Part shown: piece by piece, positions 43,755-52,326 of the stretch
How the letters are laid out: the number at the start of each line of letters is the position of its first letter
Position numbering within the stretch: position 1 is the first letter of the stretch
NCBI RefSeq assembly: GCF_004362825.1
Contig: NZ_SNXZ01000002.1
Span: forward strand, 62,001 to 126,000
From: Labedaea rhizosphaerae
GTDB lineage: Bacteria > Actinomycetota > Actinomycetes > Mycobacteriales > Pseudonocardiaceae
DNA: 64,000 bases
Direction of reading: 5' to 3'
Program-made: the position numbers and the translations under genes
The notes under the pieces: model-generated
What the model was told of the DNA's origin: nothing
Database searches by the model: none
Seen by the model: the letters and a program-made list of their open reading frames with translations, nothing else

Positions 43755-44477
43755 CTATGGAGTTTTGGATCCGCCCAGGTGAGCACTCATGGCCGTGAAG
43801 CGGTTCAGGTCGTCGAAGCGGAGGTCGATGGTGAGCGAGTCCGGGCCGGTGATCCTCGTGACGTCGCCCGAATGCATGACCTCGAGGCCGTCGCGACGCC
43901 GGCCATAGGCGTGCACGCCCCGCCGTTGGTCGCCGAAGCGCAGCTCCGTGAGGCCTTGTTGCAGGACGCGGCTGACCCGCGGGCCCTCAGGCGCGGGCAG
44001 GCTGAGTTCGGGGTGGCGCAGCAGCAGGCCGATCCGGGTGCCCGCATCGCCGACCGGGCCCTGGTAGCCGGTGTACCAGCCGGTCGCGGCCTTGGCCGCC
44101 TCCATCATGTACGACGCGACGACCGCGGGCTCGGTCGGCGAGCCGGGCAGCGACGCGAACGGCACCTCCGGTTCGGCCAGCTCGGCGACGCCGTGCTTCT
44201 CGCCGAATTCACGGGCCCGCAACGCGACCGCCAGCACGTCGGGCCGGTAGGTGCCCGGATTCGCCCACGACCACAGCCACGACTGCGGGCCGGGCGCGGC
44301 GGTGCCCAGCAGCTGGACGTCGCCGGTGGTCAGCGTCCGCTCGTCACCGATCAGGTCGAACCGCGGCTCGTCGAGGTCCAACGACCACGCGGCGAGGCCC
44401 ACGACGTCCATCATCCGCAGCTGGTGCTCGAACGACAGCAGGGCGGCGTCGTCCATCAAGTCCGTGAAGGTAACCAC
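43755..44477 (-). CDS. DUF6882-like protein
   Basis: A 240-residue soluble protein. The block QSWLWSWANPGTY with a following AREFGEKHGVAEL is the pattern of the DUF6882 group; no enzymatic motif is visible. The second half (GWYTGYQGPVGDAGTRIGLLL to RFGDQRRGVHAYGRRR) is unassigned. The ATG at 44477 begins the conserved N-terminus. It has no clear functional link to the neighbours. Confidence 0.78.
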   Translation of the reverse strand: MVTFTDLMDDAALLSFEHQLRMMDVVGLAAWSLDLDEPRFDLIGDERTLTTGDVQLLGTAAPGPQSWLWSWANPGTYRPDVLAVALRAREFGEKHGVAELAEPEVPFASLPGSPTEPAVVASYMMEAAKAATGWYTGYQGPVGDAGTRIGLLLRHPELSLPAPEGPRVSRVLQQGLTELRFGDQRRGVHAYGRRRDGLEVMHSGDVTRITGPDSLTIDLRFDDLNRFTAMSAHLGGSKTP

Positions 44478-44568
44478 GAGCGCGACCGTAGCGAACCGGT
44501 TCGCCCCGTGATGTCGGATTCGGGATGTCCGATCCGGAATTCCCGCGGTCCGAAGTGGAGCAAGCTCG

Positions 44569-45402
44569 TCACTTGACGAGGATCGCGCGGGTGTAGAGCA
44601 GGTCGAAGCCTTGGCGCTGGACGTTCTGGTGCGACTTCGACCCGGGCTGCGTGGTGACCACGGCGAGCTCGCACCCGGCGGCGGCCGCGGCGGCCAGTCG
44701 CGCGGCGAGCAGAGCGGTCTGCACGCCGTGGCGGCGGTGGCGCGGCGCGGTCGCGGCGCCGGTCAGCTGCGCGATGGTCCCCGACACCCGGAAACTCGCG
44801 ACACCCGCCAGCGTGCCGTCGCGCAGCGCCGAGTACCGGCGGATGCCCGTGGCCACCATGTCCCGGGTCGAGTTTTCCACGACCTCGTAAGGGAATTCCT
44901 CGTGTGAGGGCACGCCTTCGGTGTCCGGGTGGGCGACCGCGTCGGCGTCCAGGGCGAGCCACTGCGCCAGCTCGTCGTCACCACTCGACCGCACTTCGAT
45001 GCCCGGTGGCATGGCTGCCGCACCAGCCTCGGACAGGGCCCGCCCGAGCACGTTCTCGAACGACACCAGCCGGTAACCACGCCCGGTCAGCAACTCACCG
45101 ATCGCGGGATCCCCCAAGGCGGCCAGTTCGACCTGGACGGGACAGCCGTGGGCCTGGAAGGCCGCCTCGACCTCGGCCAGCTCGGCATCGGCCGGCACCC
45201 CGGCGAACCCGAGCCCGGCCACCTTGTTGAACGGCGAGTCCGTGTCCGCGAACGTGGCGACGCCCCCGGCGAGCGGCATCGCGAACCCCTCGGCACGACC
45301 GCGCGCGGCCGCAGTGCACTGCGTCATGAAGTCGGCCTCGGCCCGCTCGATCCGCGCGGCCAGCGCCTGGTCGCAGAACAGCGGCCGTCTCTCGGTGCCC
45401 AT
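44569..45402 (-). CDS. GNAT-family N-acetyltransferase
   Basis: A 277-residue protein with a C-terminal GNAT domain. The acetyl-CoA loop is GAATAPRHRRHGVQTALLAARL, followed by ELAVVTTQPGSKSHQNVQRQGFDLLYTRAIL, a typical last-strand pattern of tandem GNATs. The N-terminal half is GNAT-like but degenerate. Substrate unknown. It is divergent from the GyrB-like gene across 68 bp. Confidence 0.86.
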   Translation of the reverse strand: MGTERRPLFCDQALAARIERAEADFMTQCTAAARGRAEGFAMPLAGGVATFADTDSPFNKVAGLGFAGVPADAELAEVEAAFQAHGCPVQVELAALGDPAIGELLTGRGYRLVSFENVLGRALSEAGAAAMPPGIEVRSSGDDELAQWLALDADAVAHPDTEGVPSHEEFPYEVVENSTRDMVATGIRRYSALRDGTLAGVASFRVSGTIAQLTGAATAPRHRRHGVQTALLAARLAAAAAAGCELAVVTTQPGSKSHQNVQRQGFDLLYTRAILVK

Positions 45403-45470
45403 GACCGACGACGGTAGGCATCGACGTCATCCGCGGCATCCGAATAACGGTGATCTGGAAGGATTGCTTG

Positions 45471-46124
45471 ATGGACAAGGCAAACCTTCCGCGGAACACG
45501 ACCCACGACTGGGCGAGCGGGGTGGACGTCGGCCACCTCGAGCGCATCCGGCAGGATCCCGCGTCGTTCGCTCCCGGTGGGGTGGGGCACCTGGTCCTCG
45601 AAGTTCTTGCCTACGCGGCCGAGGAGGCGCAGGACAACGGCGGCGGACGCTGCTCGATCACCCTGCACGCCGACGGGTCCGTCGCGGTGTCGGACGACGG
45701 GCGGGGTACTGCCACCGTGCTCGACAGCGCCGGCGAGCCGCTGAAGAAGCCGGTGATGGTGTCGAAGGACCTCCGGTTCTTCGACGCACCGGACGCGCCG
45801 GTGCTGGCCGATGGCCACCCACGCCGCGGCATGTCGGTCGTCGCCGCCTCGAGCGACTGGCTGGTGCACACCAACCGGCGCGCCAACGGTTCCTGGACCC
45901 AACGCTACGAGAACGCCCTGCCGGTGACCGGGCTGATCCCGCTCGCCGCCACCGAGACCGACGAGACCGCCGAGATCGGCGGGACGAGCGGGATCACTGG
46001 AACCACCGTCCACTTCCGCCCGACCGCGGTCGTGCGCGAACTGGGCGAGGCGGACGCCGACGACGTGGCGCGGTGGGCGGCTTCGTCACCGCACCTGTCG
46101 GTCGAGGTGACGGACCTACGCTGA
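45471..46124 (+). CDS. GyrB-like GHKL domain protein lacking the Mg-binding Asn
   Basis: A 217-residue protein resembling only the N-terminal ATPase domain of DNA gyrase B: GVGHLVLEVLAYAAEEAQDN corresponds to the GyrB helix with EVVDNAxDEA, and GSVAVSDDGRGTATV to the DDGRGIP motif. The catalytic Glu and the Asp are kept, but the Mg-binding Asn is Tyr and the next Asp is Ala. No TOPRIM or transducer domain follows. It is therefore not a gyrase; it may bind a nucleotide without hydrolysis. GGAAGGA lies 8 bp before ATG 45471. Function unknown. Confidence 0.8.
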   Translation: MDKANLPRNTTHDWASGVDVGHLERIRQDPASFAPGGVGHLVLEVLAYAAEEAQDNGGGRCSITLHADGSVAVSDDGRGTATVLDSAGEPLKKPVMVSKDLRFFDAPDAPVLADGHPRRGMSVVAASSDWLVHTNRRANGSWTQRYENALPVTGLIPLAATETDETAEIGGTSGITGTTVHFRPTAVVRELGEADADDVARWAASSPHLSVEVTDLR

Positions 46125-46147
46125 GTGCCACCCGCGGCACCCGGTCG

Positions 46148-46975
46148 TCAGCGGTGGACCTGCCAGTCGTCGTTGGGGTGGACGACGGTGCGCGTCAGCC
46201 CCGGGCAGAGGAAGTTGTTGGACGACGAGTTGGAGAGCACCGACGTGTTGCCCGTGCCGGCCGCCGTCCACGCGCCGTTCAGCCTGATCCGGTAGCTGCT
46301 GCTCTCGATCACCCTGCTGCCCAGCGCGGTGCAGTACTGCGCCGTCGTGTCGCCGCTGGCGTAGATCTCGAAGATGTTCCAGCTGCGGCCGTCGCGCGAC
46401 TGGTCGGTGCCGGACTGGGTGTAGAACGTGTCCCACTGGCCGGTGCGATAGTTGAACAGCCAGGCGGTCCAGGTGTTGCGGCTCGCGTCGGTCTGCTCGA
46501 CCCGGCCGTGGTAGGAGTCGTGGCCGTTGACCGACGTCACGTAGTTCGCCCGGAAGGTGCCGTCGATGGTCACCGACCGGGCCACGTTCACGCTGACGCA
46601 CCAGTCCCAGGCCCACACCTGCCGCACGCCCCCGGTGTAGGTGGTCACCAGCTCGACGCACGAGCCCGGCGCCTTCATCGTCGGCGCGTACAGGGTGTCG
46701 CCCGAGACCGACAGGTCACTGTAGACGGACTGGACGGCGTCCTGACCGGTCACGGCGGCGCCGCTGGTGTAGGTCCCCCAGTCGTCGTGGATGCTGGCCT
46801 TGATCGCCGGTGCCCGGTGCGAGCGGAGCTCCCGGAAGCGATCGGCCGCCGCCGTCGCGGTCGTGCCGGGTTTGGCTCCGACGACCTCGGAGTGGGTGGC
46901 CTGCTGCGCCGAAGCCGCGGTCACCGGGATGGTCAGGCCGGCCGCGATCGACAGCGCCACGAGTAAAGAACGCAT
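46148..46975 (-). CDS. Secreted protein of unknown function
   Basis: A 275-residue exported protein: signal peptide MRSLLVALSIAAGLTIPVTAASA with a likely A-x-A cleavage near residue 23, then a Thr/Ser-, Tyr- and Trp-rich, probably beta-rich domain (GGVRQVWAWDWCVSVNVARS, NTWTAWLFNYRTGQWDTFYT) with four Cys. I recognise no catalytic motif. It begins 37 bp downstream of the S1 protease gene on the same strand, so it may be co-expressed or a substrate, inhibitor or partner of that protease. Confidence 0.8.
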   Translation of the reverse strand: MRSLLVALSIAAGLTIPVTAASAQQATHSEVVGAKPGTTATAAADRFRELRSHRAPAIKASIHDDWGTYTSGAAVTGQDAVQSVYSDLSVSGDTLYAPTMKAPGSCVELVTTYTGGVRQVWAWDWCVSVNVARSVTIDGTFRANYVTSVNGHDSYHGRVEQTDASRNTWTAWLFNYRTGQWDTFYTQSGTDQSRDGRSWNIFEIYASGDTTAQYCTALGSRVIESSSYRIRLNGAWTAAGTGNTSVLSNSSSNNFLCPGLTRTVVHPNDDWQVHR

Positions 46976-47012
46976 GGATGGTCTCCAAAAGGGTTGCTAC
47001 GCAAGGGAAAGG

Positions 47013-48122
47013 TCAGGCGGTGACGAGCGTCAGGCCGTACCGCTGCAGGATCTCGTTGACCGGCTGGAACCACGTCTGACCGCCGGTCGTGCAGTTGCCG
47101 TTGGTGCCGGACGTGACGCCCTGCGCCTGGTCGCCGGAGATGAAAGAGCCACCGGAGTCACCCGGTTCCGCGCACACCGACGTGCGGGTCAGCTCGTACA
47201 CCGAGCCCTGCGCGTAGTTGACGGTCTCGTTCAGCGCCTCGACCACACCGCAGTGCCAGTGCGTGGTCGAGCCCGAGCGGCAGATCGACGTGCCGGGCGG
47301 GGCGACGTTCGAACCACGCACGAGCTGGTCGCTGGTGGTGCCCCAGCCGAGCACGACCGGCGTGGTCCACCAGCCGTTGCCGATGCTGACGTAGGAGTAG
47401 TCGTTGCCCGGGAAGGAGGAATCGACGAACGAGCCCATCGCCGAGCCGTCCCAGCCGGTCACCGTGCTGCCCGCGCTGCCGCAGTGCCCCGCGCTGACGA
47501 ACCCGCCCTGCACCGAGAACCCGATCGAGCAGCGGACGTTGCCGTTGATGTAGTACGGGTCGCCGCCGACCGTGCCCGCCGAGGCGGTCACCGGGCGGGG
47601 CGCGGACTCCACCCGCACCGGGATGCCGGATGCCTTGGCGCGCTTGACGAACGCGAGCGCGGCGGCGTCGGATCGGTTGATCGAGACGACCAGGTGGCCG
47701 GTCTTCGGATCGGTCCGCCAGCTGGTCACCGAGGCCGGCGCGGTGGACCGGTCGAGCGCCGCCTTCGCGCCGTCCAGCTCGGCCGCGCTCACCGGTACGA
47801 GCACGGTGTCGCTGCCGGTGTTCCGCACCGCGGCACCCACGGCGGGATCGGTCACGCCGACGACCAGCTTGCCGCGCGTGGGATCGAACCAGGCCCCGCC
47901 GTACGCGGCGCCGGCCGCGTGCTGTGCGGCGGGCAGCACGTCGGTCGCCTGGTGCTCCTGGGCCAGCCGGAGCGAAGCCTGCTCGGTGGTGAGGCCGAGG
48001 TCGTGCTGCATGGCGGCGAGCAGGCCAGGTGAAGCCTGCGCCGCAACCGTTGGGACGAAAGCCAAGGACATCAAGGTCGCCGTCGCGAGCGCGACCACCG
48101 CTAAGGAAGTTCTCCGGCGCAT
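47013..48122 (-). CDS. Secreted S1 protease, streptogrisin/alpha-lytic type
   Basis: A 369-residue preproenzyme. The signal peptide covers about 1-28 (LAVVALATATLMSLAFV). A pro-domain spans about 30-185 (alpha-lytic type), and a chymotrypsin-like domain follows. Catalytic residues: His in FVSAGHCGSAG, Asp in SFPGNDYSYV, Ser in EPGDSGGSF. Cys pairs CSIG/GHCG and CRSG/HCGV match streptogrisin disulfides. The pro-domain acts as a folding chaperone and inhibitor that is then removed. Likely an extracellular nutritional protease. GGAGGTGTCACCC lies before the ATG. Confidence 0.92.
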   Translation of the reverse strand: MRRRTSLAVVALATATLMSLAFVPTVAAQASPGLLAAMQHDLGLTTEQASLRLAQEHQATDVLPAAQHAAGAAYGGAWFDPTRGKLVVGVTDPAVGAAVRNTGSDTVLVPVSAAELDGAKAALDRSTAPASVTSWRTDPKTGHLVVSINRSDAAALAFVKRAKASGIPVRVESAPRPVTASAGTVGGDPYYINGNVRCSIGFSVQGGFVSAGHCGSAGSTVTGWDGSAMGSFVDSSFPGNDYSYVSIGNGWWTTPVVLGWGTTSDQLVRGSNVAPPGTSICRSGSTTHWHCGVVEALNETVNYAQGSVYELTRTSVCAEPGDSGGSFISGDQAQGVTSGTNGNCTTGGQTWFQPVNEILQRYGLTLVTA

Positions 48123-48322
48123 GTGGGTGACACCTCCGCAGTCAGACGGTTATTCACCCACCGTGTTGGAGAGCGGAGACCCAGATCCAGCCTTGCGGCC
48201 GGGCTTGCCCTTTTGTCTGCCCCGCGTGCCCCGCCAACCACCCAGCGTGCCCGGCTCACCCGATGCGGCCGGCCCGGCGATGCGATACTCCGGTCCGTGC
48301 GTACCCGCGGTGAGCAGGCCTC

Positions 48323-48970
48323 GTGATCCGGATCGTCCTCGTCGACGACGAGCCGATGGTGCTCGCGCACCTGCGCACGGTGCTGACCTCCGCCGACGAC
48401 ATCGAGGTCGTCGCGACCGCGCAGGATGGCGCCGAGGCGATCGAGGCGGCCATGCGGTTCCGGCCCGACGTGATGCTGATGGACCTGCGGATGCCCGAGG
48501 TGGACGGGCTGACCGCGATCGAGCGGATCGCCAAGCTGCCGACCGCGCCCGCGCTGGTCGCGCTCACCACGTTCGACACCGACAGCCATGTGCTGCGGGC
48601 CCTGCGCGCGGGCGCGTCGGGCTTCCTGCTCAAGACGACACCACCCGAGGACCTCATCGGCCTGGTCCGCGTCGCCGCGGACGGCCACACGGTGCTGTCG
48701 AAAGACGCCGCACGGCGGGTCGTGACCGCGTCGGCGGGCGAACACCAGCGCACCGAGCAGGCCCGGGCGCGGGTCGACGAACTCACCGAGCGCGAGCTGG
48801 ACTTGTTGCGCTGCCTCGGCGAAGGCATGTCCAACGCCGGCGTCGCCGCGAAGCTGCACCTCTCCGAGGCGACGGTGAAGAGCTACGTGTCGCGGATGCT
48901 CACCAAACTCGGCTGCGACAACCGCACCCAGGCGGGTTTGCTGGCGCACGAAGCCGGGCTGATGGGCTGA
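48323..48970 (+). CDS. NarL/LuxR-family response regulator
   Basis: A 215-residue response regulator. The receiver domain has the acidic pair DDE, the phospho-acceptor Asp in DVMLMDLRMPEVDG, Thr in LTTFDTD and Lys in LLKTTPPED. The C-terminal LuxR helix-turn-helix is LTERELDLLRCLGEGMSNAGV to HLSEATVKSYVSRMLTKLGC. It starts at GTG 48323. The histidine kinase gene follows 3 bp after its stop. An ABC exporter lies further downstream and may be its target. Confidence 0.93.
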   Translation: MIRIVLVDDEPMVLAHLRTVLTSADDIEVVATAQDGAEAIEAAMRFRPDVMLMDLRMPEVDGLTAIERIAKLPTAPALVALTTFDTDSHVLRALRAGASGFLLKTTPPEDLIGLVRVAADGHTVLSKDAARRVVTASAGEHQRTEQARARVDELTERELDLLRCLGEGMSNAGVAAKLHLSEATVKSYVSRMLTKLGCDNRTQAGLLAHEAGLMG

Positions 48971-48973
48971 GCG

Positions 48974-50200
48974 ATGCCCGCCCTCACCCACGATCGCCCC
49001 ACCCGCAGGCAGCTGGCCACCCAGGTCAGCGTCGCGCTGGTGTTCTGCCTGCTCGACGTCGCGATCTGCCTGAACAGCCAGCCCACCACCGGCTGGGCCG
49101 GCCCGCGCGCCGACCTGGTGATCCAGCTGGCGGTCGACGCGTCGCTCGTGCTGGCCGGCCGGTTCCCGCGCGCGGTGGCCGGGCTGGTCGTGCTCGCCGG
49201 GCTGCTGACGCTGTACTCCGACACCTTCGCGCCGGGGCTCTTCGCACCGGTCGAACCGGCCAGCCCGCTGACCCTGCCGCGCGCGGCGCCGGTGGTGATC
49301 ATCTTCCTGGTTCAGCGCGAATCGCCGCGGATCGCGTTCTCGTTGACCGGCTTGCTCGCGGTGATCGGCAGCCGGCCGTGGGCGCCCAGCTGGACGGTGA
49401 CGCCGGTCGGGTTGCTCAGCACGATCGGCCCCGCCGTGCTGGTGCTGTACCTCAACGCGCGCAAGGAATTGCTGCGCTCGCTGCGGGATCGCGCCGAGCG
49501 GGCCGAACGTGAGCAGCACCTCATGGCCGAGCGCGCGCGGTTCGAGGAACGCCGACGGCTGGCCGCGGAGATGCACGACGTGCTCACCCACGGGCTGAGC
49601 CTGATGGTGTTGCAGGCCGACGCGATGGGCGTGACGTCGACCGATCCCGCGGTGCGCAAGGCCGCCGCGGACATCCGGTCGGCGGGCGCGGGCGCGCTCG
49701 ACGAGCTGCGCGACCTGGTCGGCGTGCTCAACAGCGATCCCGCCGAGGCCGACGAGCGCCGTCGCGAGCCCGTCGTGGCGGACCAGGCGCCCGACCCGGC
49801 CGAACCGGCACGCGAGTCCACGGCAGCCGGCATCCCGGTCGACCTTGAGGTGACCGGCGAGCGGTCGGTGATGTCGCCGACCATCGCCCGCACGGTGCAC
49901 CGGATCGTGCAGGAGGCGTTGACGAACACCCGCAAGCACGCGCCGGGGGCCGAGGTGCTCGTCCGGTTGCGCTACGGGTCCGACGCGATCTCGGTGCTGG
50001 TGCGGAACTCGGCGCCGGCCCGCCCGCCGGACGCGGTGCTGGCGGGCAGCGGGTCCGGGCTCGGCCTGACCAGCCTGGGCCACCGCGTCGACCTGGTCGG
50101 CGGCACGCTGACCACGGGACCGACCGCGGATGGCGGTTTCGAGGTCGCGGCGGAGCTGCCGACCTACGTGCCGACCAACGAGAACCGCGTCAGGAGATAA
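48974..50200 (+). CDS. Sensor histidine kinase (HisKA_3 type)
   Basis: A 408-residue membrane kinase. About five N-terminal membrane segments (residues 15-160) precede a coiled linker (RDRAERAEREQHLMAERARF), then the dimerisation/phospho-acceptor box RRRLAAEMHDVLTHGLSLMV (His in EMHDV) and a HATPase domain with VQEALTNTRKHAPGA and GSGLGLTSLGHRV. The stimulus is unknown; short extracytoplasmic loops suggest membrane stress or lipophilic molecules. It pairs with the response regulator just upstream. Its end overlaps a small convergent membrane protein gene by 11 bp. Confidence 0.92.
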   Translation: MPALTHDRPTRRQLATQVSVALVFCLLDVAICLNSQPTTGWAGPRADLVIQLAVDASLVLAGRFPRAVAGLVVLAGLLTLYSDTFAPGLFAPVEPASPLTLPRAAPVVIIFLVQRESPRIAFSLTGLLAVIGSRPWAPSWTVTPVGLLSTIGPAVLVLYLNARKELLRSLRDRAERAEREQHLMAERARFEERRRLAAEMHDVLTHGLSLMVLQADAMGVTSTDPAVRKAAADIRSAGAGALDELRDLVGVLNSDPAEADERRREPVVADQAPDPAEPARESTAAGIPVDLEVTGERSVMSPTIARTVHRIVQEALTNTRKHAPGAEVLVRLRYGSDAISVLVRNSAPARPPDAVLAGSGSGLGLTSLGHRVDLVGGTLTTGPTADGGFEVAAELPTYVPTNENRVRR

Positions 50201-50399
50201 AGAACCGACGGCGGCCTTCGGGTGTGGTCTTGCGGGCGGCGACCCCGCGGATGAAGAAGGCGACGCCGACGAGCGCGGTCACGATGCCGCCGACCACGCC
50301 GAGGGGGTGGTCGGTGTTCACGATGATGATGGCGGCGCCGGCCACCAGCAGGACGAGTGCCACGAGCATCGAGACACCGGGGCGGCCCTTGTCGGCCAT
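50190..50399 (-). CDS. Small membrane protein, two TM helices
   Basis: A 69-residue protein with two hydrophobic helices (SMLVALVLLVAGAAIIIVN and VVGGIVTALVGVAFFIRGV) and a basic C-terminal tail. AAGGAGACCGAC precedes ATG 50399, and an upstream in-frame ATG at 50474 has no such site. No family is recognised; a general actinobacterial small membrane protein. It overlaps the 3' end of the histidine kinase gene on the other strand, so antisense interference is possible. Confidence 0.72.
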   Translation of the reverse strand: MADKGRPGVSMLVALVLLVAGAAIIIVNTDHPLGVVGGIVTALVGVAFFIRGVAARKTTPEGRRRFFIS

Positions 50400-50569
50400 G
50401 TCGGTCTCCTTTGGACGGATCGGATTCGGTTCTCCGCAGTCAATATGACGTCCTGCGCCGCGCACAGCCGGCAAAGGTTGTCACCCGATCCGCTGAAGAC
50501 AACTTTTGTTGTGGACGGTGACCACCAAGTCCGGTAGCGGGTGGGCGGGCGTTCGGCTTGCATGGAACC

Positions 50570-51487
50570 GTGATCAAGGCGCAAGACCTCACCAAGAGAT
50601 ACGGCACCACGACGGCCGTCGACGGGTTGTCCTTCGACCTCAAACCCGGCGTGGTCACCGGTTTCCTCGGGCCCAACGGCGCGGGCAAGTCCACGACGAT
50701 GCGGATGATCCTCGGCCTGGACCGGCCGACCAGCGGGTCGGTGACCGTCGGCGGCAAGTCCTATCAGGACCTTCCCGCGCCGCTGCGGGAGGTCGGCGCG
50801 TTGCTCGACGCGAAGGCCGTGCACGGCGCGCGCACCGCATACCGGCACCTGCAGTGGGTCGCGCAGGCTGGCGGCATCCCGCGCCGCCGGGTCGGCGAGG
50901 TGCTCGACCTGGCCGGCCTGGGCGGCGTGGCGGACCGCAAGGTCGGCTCGTTCTCCCTCGGCATGTACCAGCGCCTGGGCATTGCCACCGCCCTGCTGGG
51001 CGACCCACCGGTGCTGTTGTTCGACGAGCCGGTGAACGGGCTCGACCCGGAGGGCATCTTCTGGATCCGCACGCTGATGCGGGACCTGGCCGCCGAAGGC
51101 CGGACGGTGTTCGTCTCCAGCCACCTGATGAACGAGATGCAGGAGACCGCCGAGCACGTGGTCGTCATCGGCCGCGGCGAGCTGATCGCGGACATGCCGA
51201 TCACCGAGTTCATGCAACGCGACTCGCTCAGCCACGTGCGGGTGGTGTCGCCGCGCGCCGACGAGCTGGCGCGGGTGCTCGCGGGCGTCGGCGGCGAGGT
51301 CACCCGCGGCGCCGACGGGGCGCTCGCGGTCACCGGGCTGGACGCGCCGAAGATCGGCGACCTCGCCCTCGAACACGGGCTCGGCGTGCACGAGCTGACC
51401 CCGGTGCGAGCCAGCCTCGAGGCCGCATTCATGGACCGCACGCGGGCGAGCGTGCAGTACCGCCCGACTGCCGAGGGGGACCAGTGA
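50570..51487 (+). CDS. ABC transporter ATP-binding protein (drug/peptide export type)
   Basis: A 305-residue ATPase subunit. Walker A GPNGAGKSTTM, Q-loop replaced by LLDAKAVHG as in the DrrA-like export class, signature FSLGMYQRLGIATAL, Walker B VLLFDEPVNGLDPEG and H-loop SSHLMNEM. About 90 extra C-terminal residues bind the permease. The start is uncertain: GTG 50570 gives VIKAQDLTKRYG, the usual family entry; TTG 50558 is possible. It overlaps the permease gene (GTGA). The two-component system just upstream suggests inducible export or cell-envelope defence. Confidence 0.9.
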   Translation: MIKAQDLTKRYGTTTAVDGLSFDLKPGVVTGFLGPNGAGKSTTMRMILGLDRPTSGSVTVGGKSYQDLPAPLREVGALLDAKAVHGARTAYRHLQWVAQAGGIPRRRVGEVLDLAGLGGVADRKVGSFSLGMYQRLGIATALLGDPPVLLFDEPVNGLDPEGIFWIRTLMRDLAAEGRTVFVSSHLMNEMQETAEHVVVIGRGELIADMPITEFMQRDSLSHVRVVSPRADELARVLAGVGGEVTRGADGALAVTGLDAPKIGDLALEHGLGVHELTPVRASLEAAFMDRTRASVQYRPTAEGDQ

Positions 51488-52281
51488 CCACGTTGGTCGG
51501 GAACACCTTGCCCGCGGAGTGGACGAAGCTCCGCTCGGTTCGCTCCACGTGGGTGGTGATCATCGCCGCGCTGGTGGTGAGCGTCGGCTTCTCCGTGCTG
51601 TTCAGCTTCCTGACCGAGGCGAACTACGCGGGCTTGCCCGCCGACCAGCGCACCGGCTTCGACGCGGCGGGCACCAGCATGGTCGGGATGAACCTCGGCT
51701 TGATCATCGTCGCGGTGCTGGGCGCGCTCGCGACGTCGTCGGAGTACGCGACGGGCATGATCCGACTGACCCTGTCGATCACTCCGGGCCGCGGGCGTGT
51801 CCTCGCGGCGAAGGCGATCGTCGTCGCAGCGCTGGGATTCGTGCTGGGCACGGTGTTCGCGACGCTCGCGTTCCTGATCGGCCAGGCGGTGCTGGGCATC
51901 AACCCGGCGGTGCCGACGCTCGGCCTGACCGGGCCGGGGGTGCTGCGCAGCCTGCTGGGCTGGGGCGTGGAGATGGCGGCGTTCGGCCTGCTGGCCCTGG
52001 CGTTCGCGGTGATGATGCGCAGCGCCGCCGGTGCGATCGCGACCACGATCGGGCTGATCTTCGTACCGGCGATCCTCGGTGCGTTCCTGCCGCCGTGGGC
52101 GCAAAGCCACGTGCTCGCCTACTTCCCGGCGTCGGCGGCCGAGCAGCTGAGCACCGCCCAGCTCGACCCGGCCGCGGCGACGTACCTGGGCCCGCTCACA
52201 GGGGCGGGCACCCTCGTGACCTGGGTCGCCGTGGCCCTGGTGGTGGCGCTTTCCCTGATGGGCAAACGCGACTCGGGCTGA
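51484..52281 (+). CDS. ABC-2 type permease
   Basis: A 265-residue membrane protein with six hydrophobic segments and the ABC-2 entry LPAEWTKLRSVRSTWVVI. It starts at GTG 51484, overlapping the ATPase gene stop. With that ATPase it forms an exporter of unknown substrate, related in layout to BcrAB/DrrAB systems. A GC-rich hairpin follows the stop codon. Confidence 0.88.
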   Translation: MTTLVGNTLPAEWTKLRSVRSTWVVIIAALVVSVGFSVLFSFLTEANYAGLPADQRTGFDAAGTSMVGMNLGLIIVAVLGALATSSEYATGMIRLTLSITPGRGRVLAAKAIVVAALGFVLGTVFATLAFLIGQAVLGINPAVPTLGLTGPGVLRSLLGWGVEMAAFGLLALAFAVMMRSAAGAIATTIGLIFVPAILGAFLPPWAQSHVLAYFPASAAEQLSTAQLDPAAATYLGPLTGAGTLVTWVAVALVVALSLMGKRDSG

Positions 52282-52286
52282 TCCGC

Positions 52287-52326
52287 GTGGGGCCCGGTCC
52301 TCCTGGGGGTGGGCCGGGCCCCTCAC
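52287..52326. terminator. Bidirectional hairpin between permease and dehydrogenase genes
   Basis: GTGGGGCCCGGTCC (52287-52300) pairs with the complement reaching 52326 through one G-T wobble, giving a stem of about 12-14 bp. Its distal arm overlaps the stop codon region of the convergent dehydrogenase gene, so it could end both transcripts. Confidence 0.65.

Noticed and set aside
46125-46147. Possible terminator (GTGCC/GGCAC) between the GyrB-like and secreted-protein genes
   Set aside because: Only a 5-bp stem, weaker than the clear hairpins elsewhere in the window.
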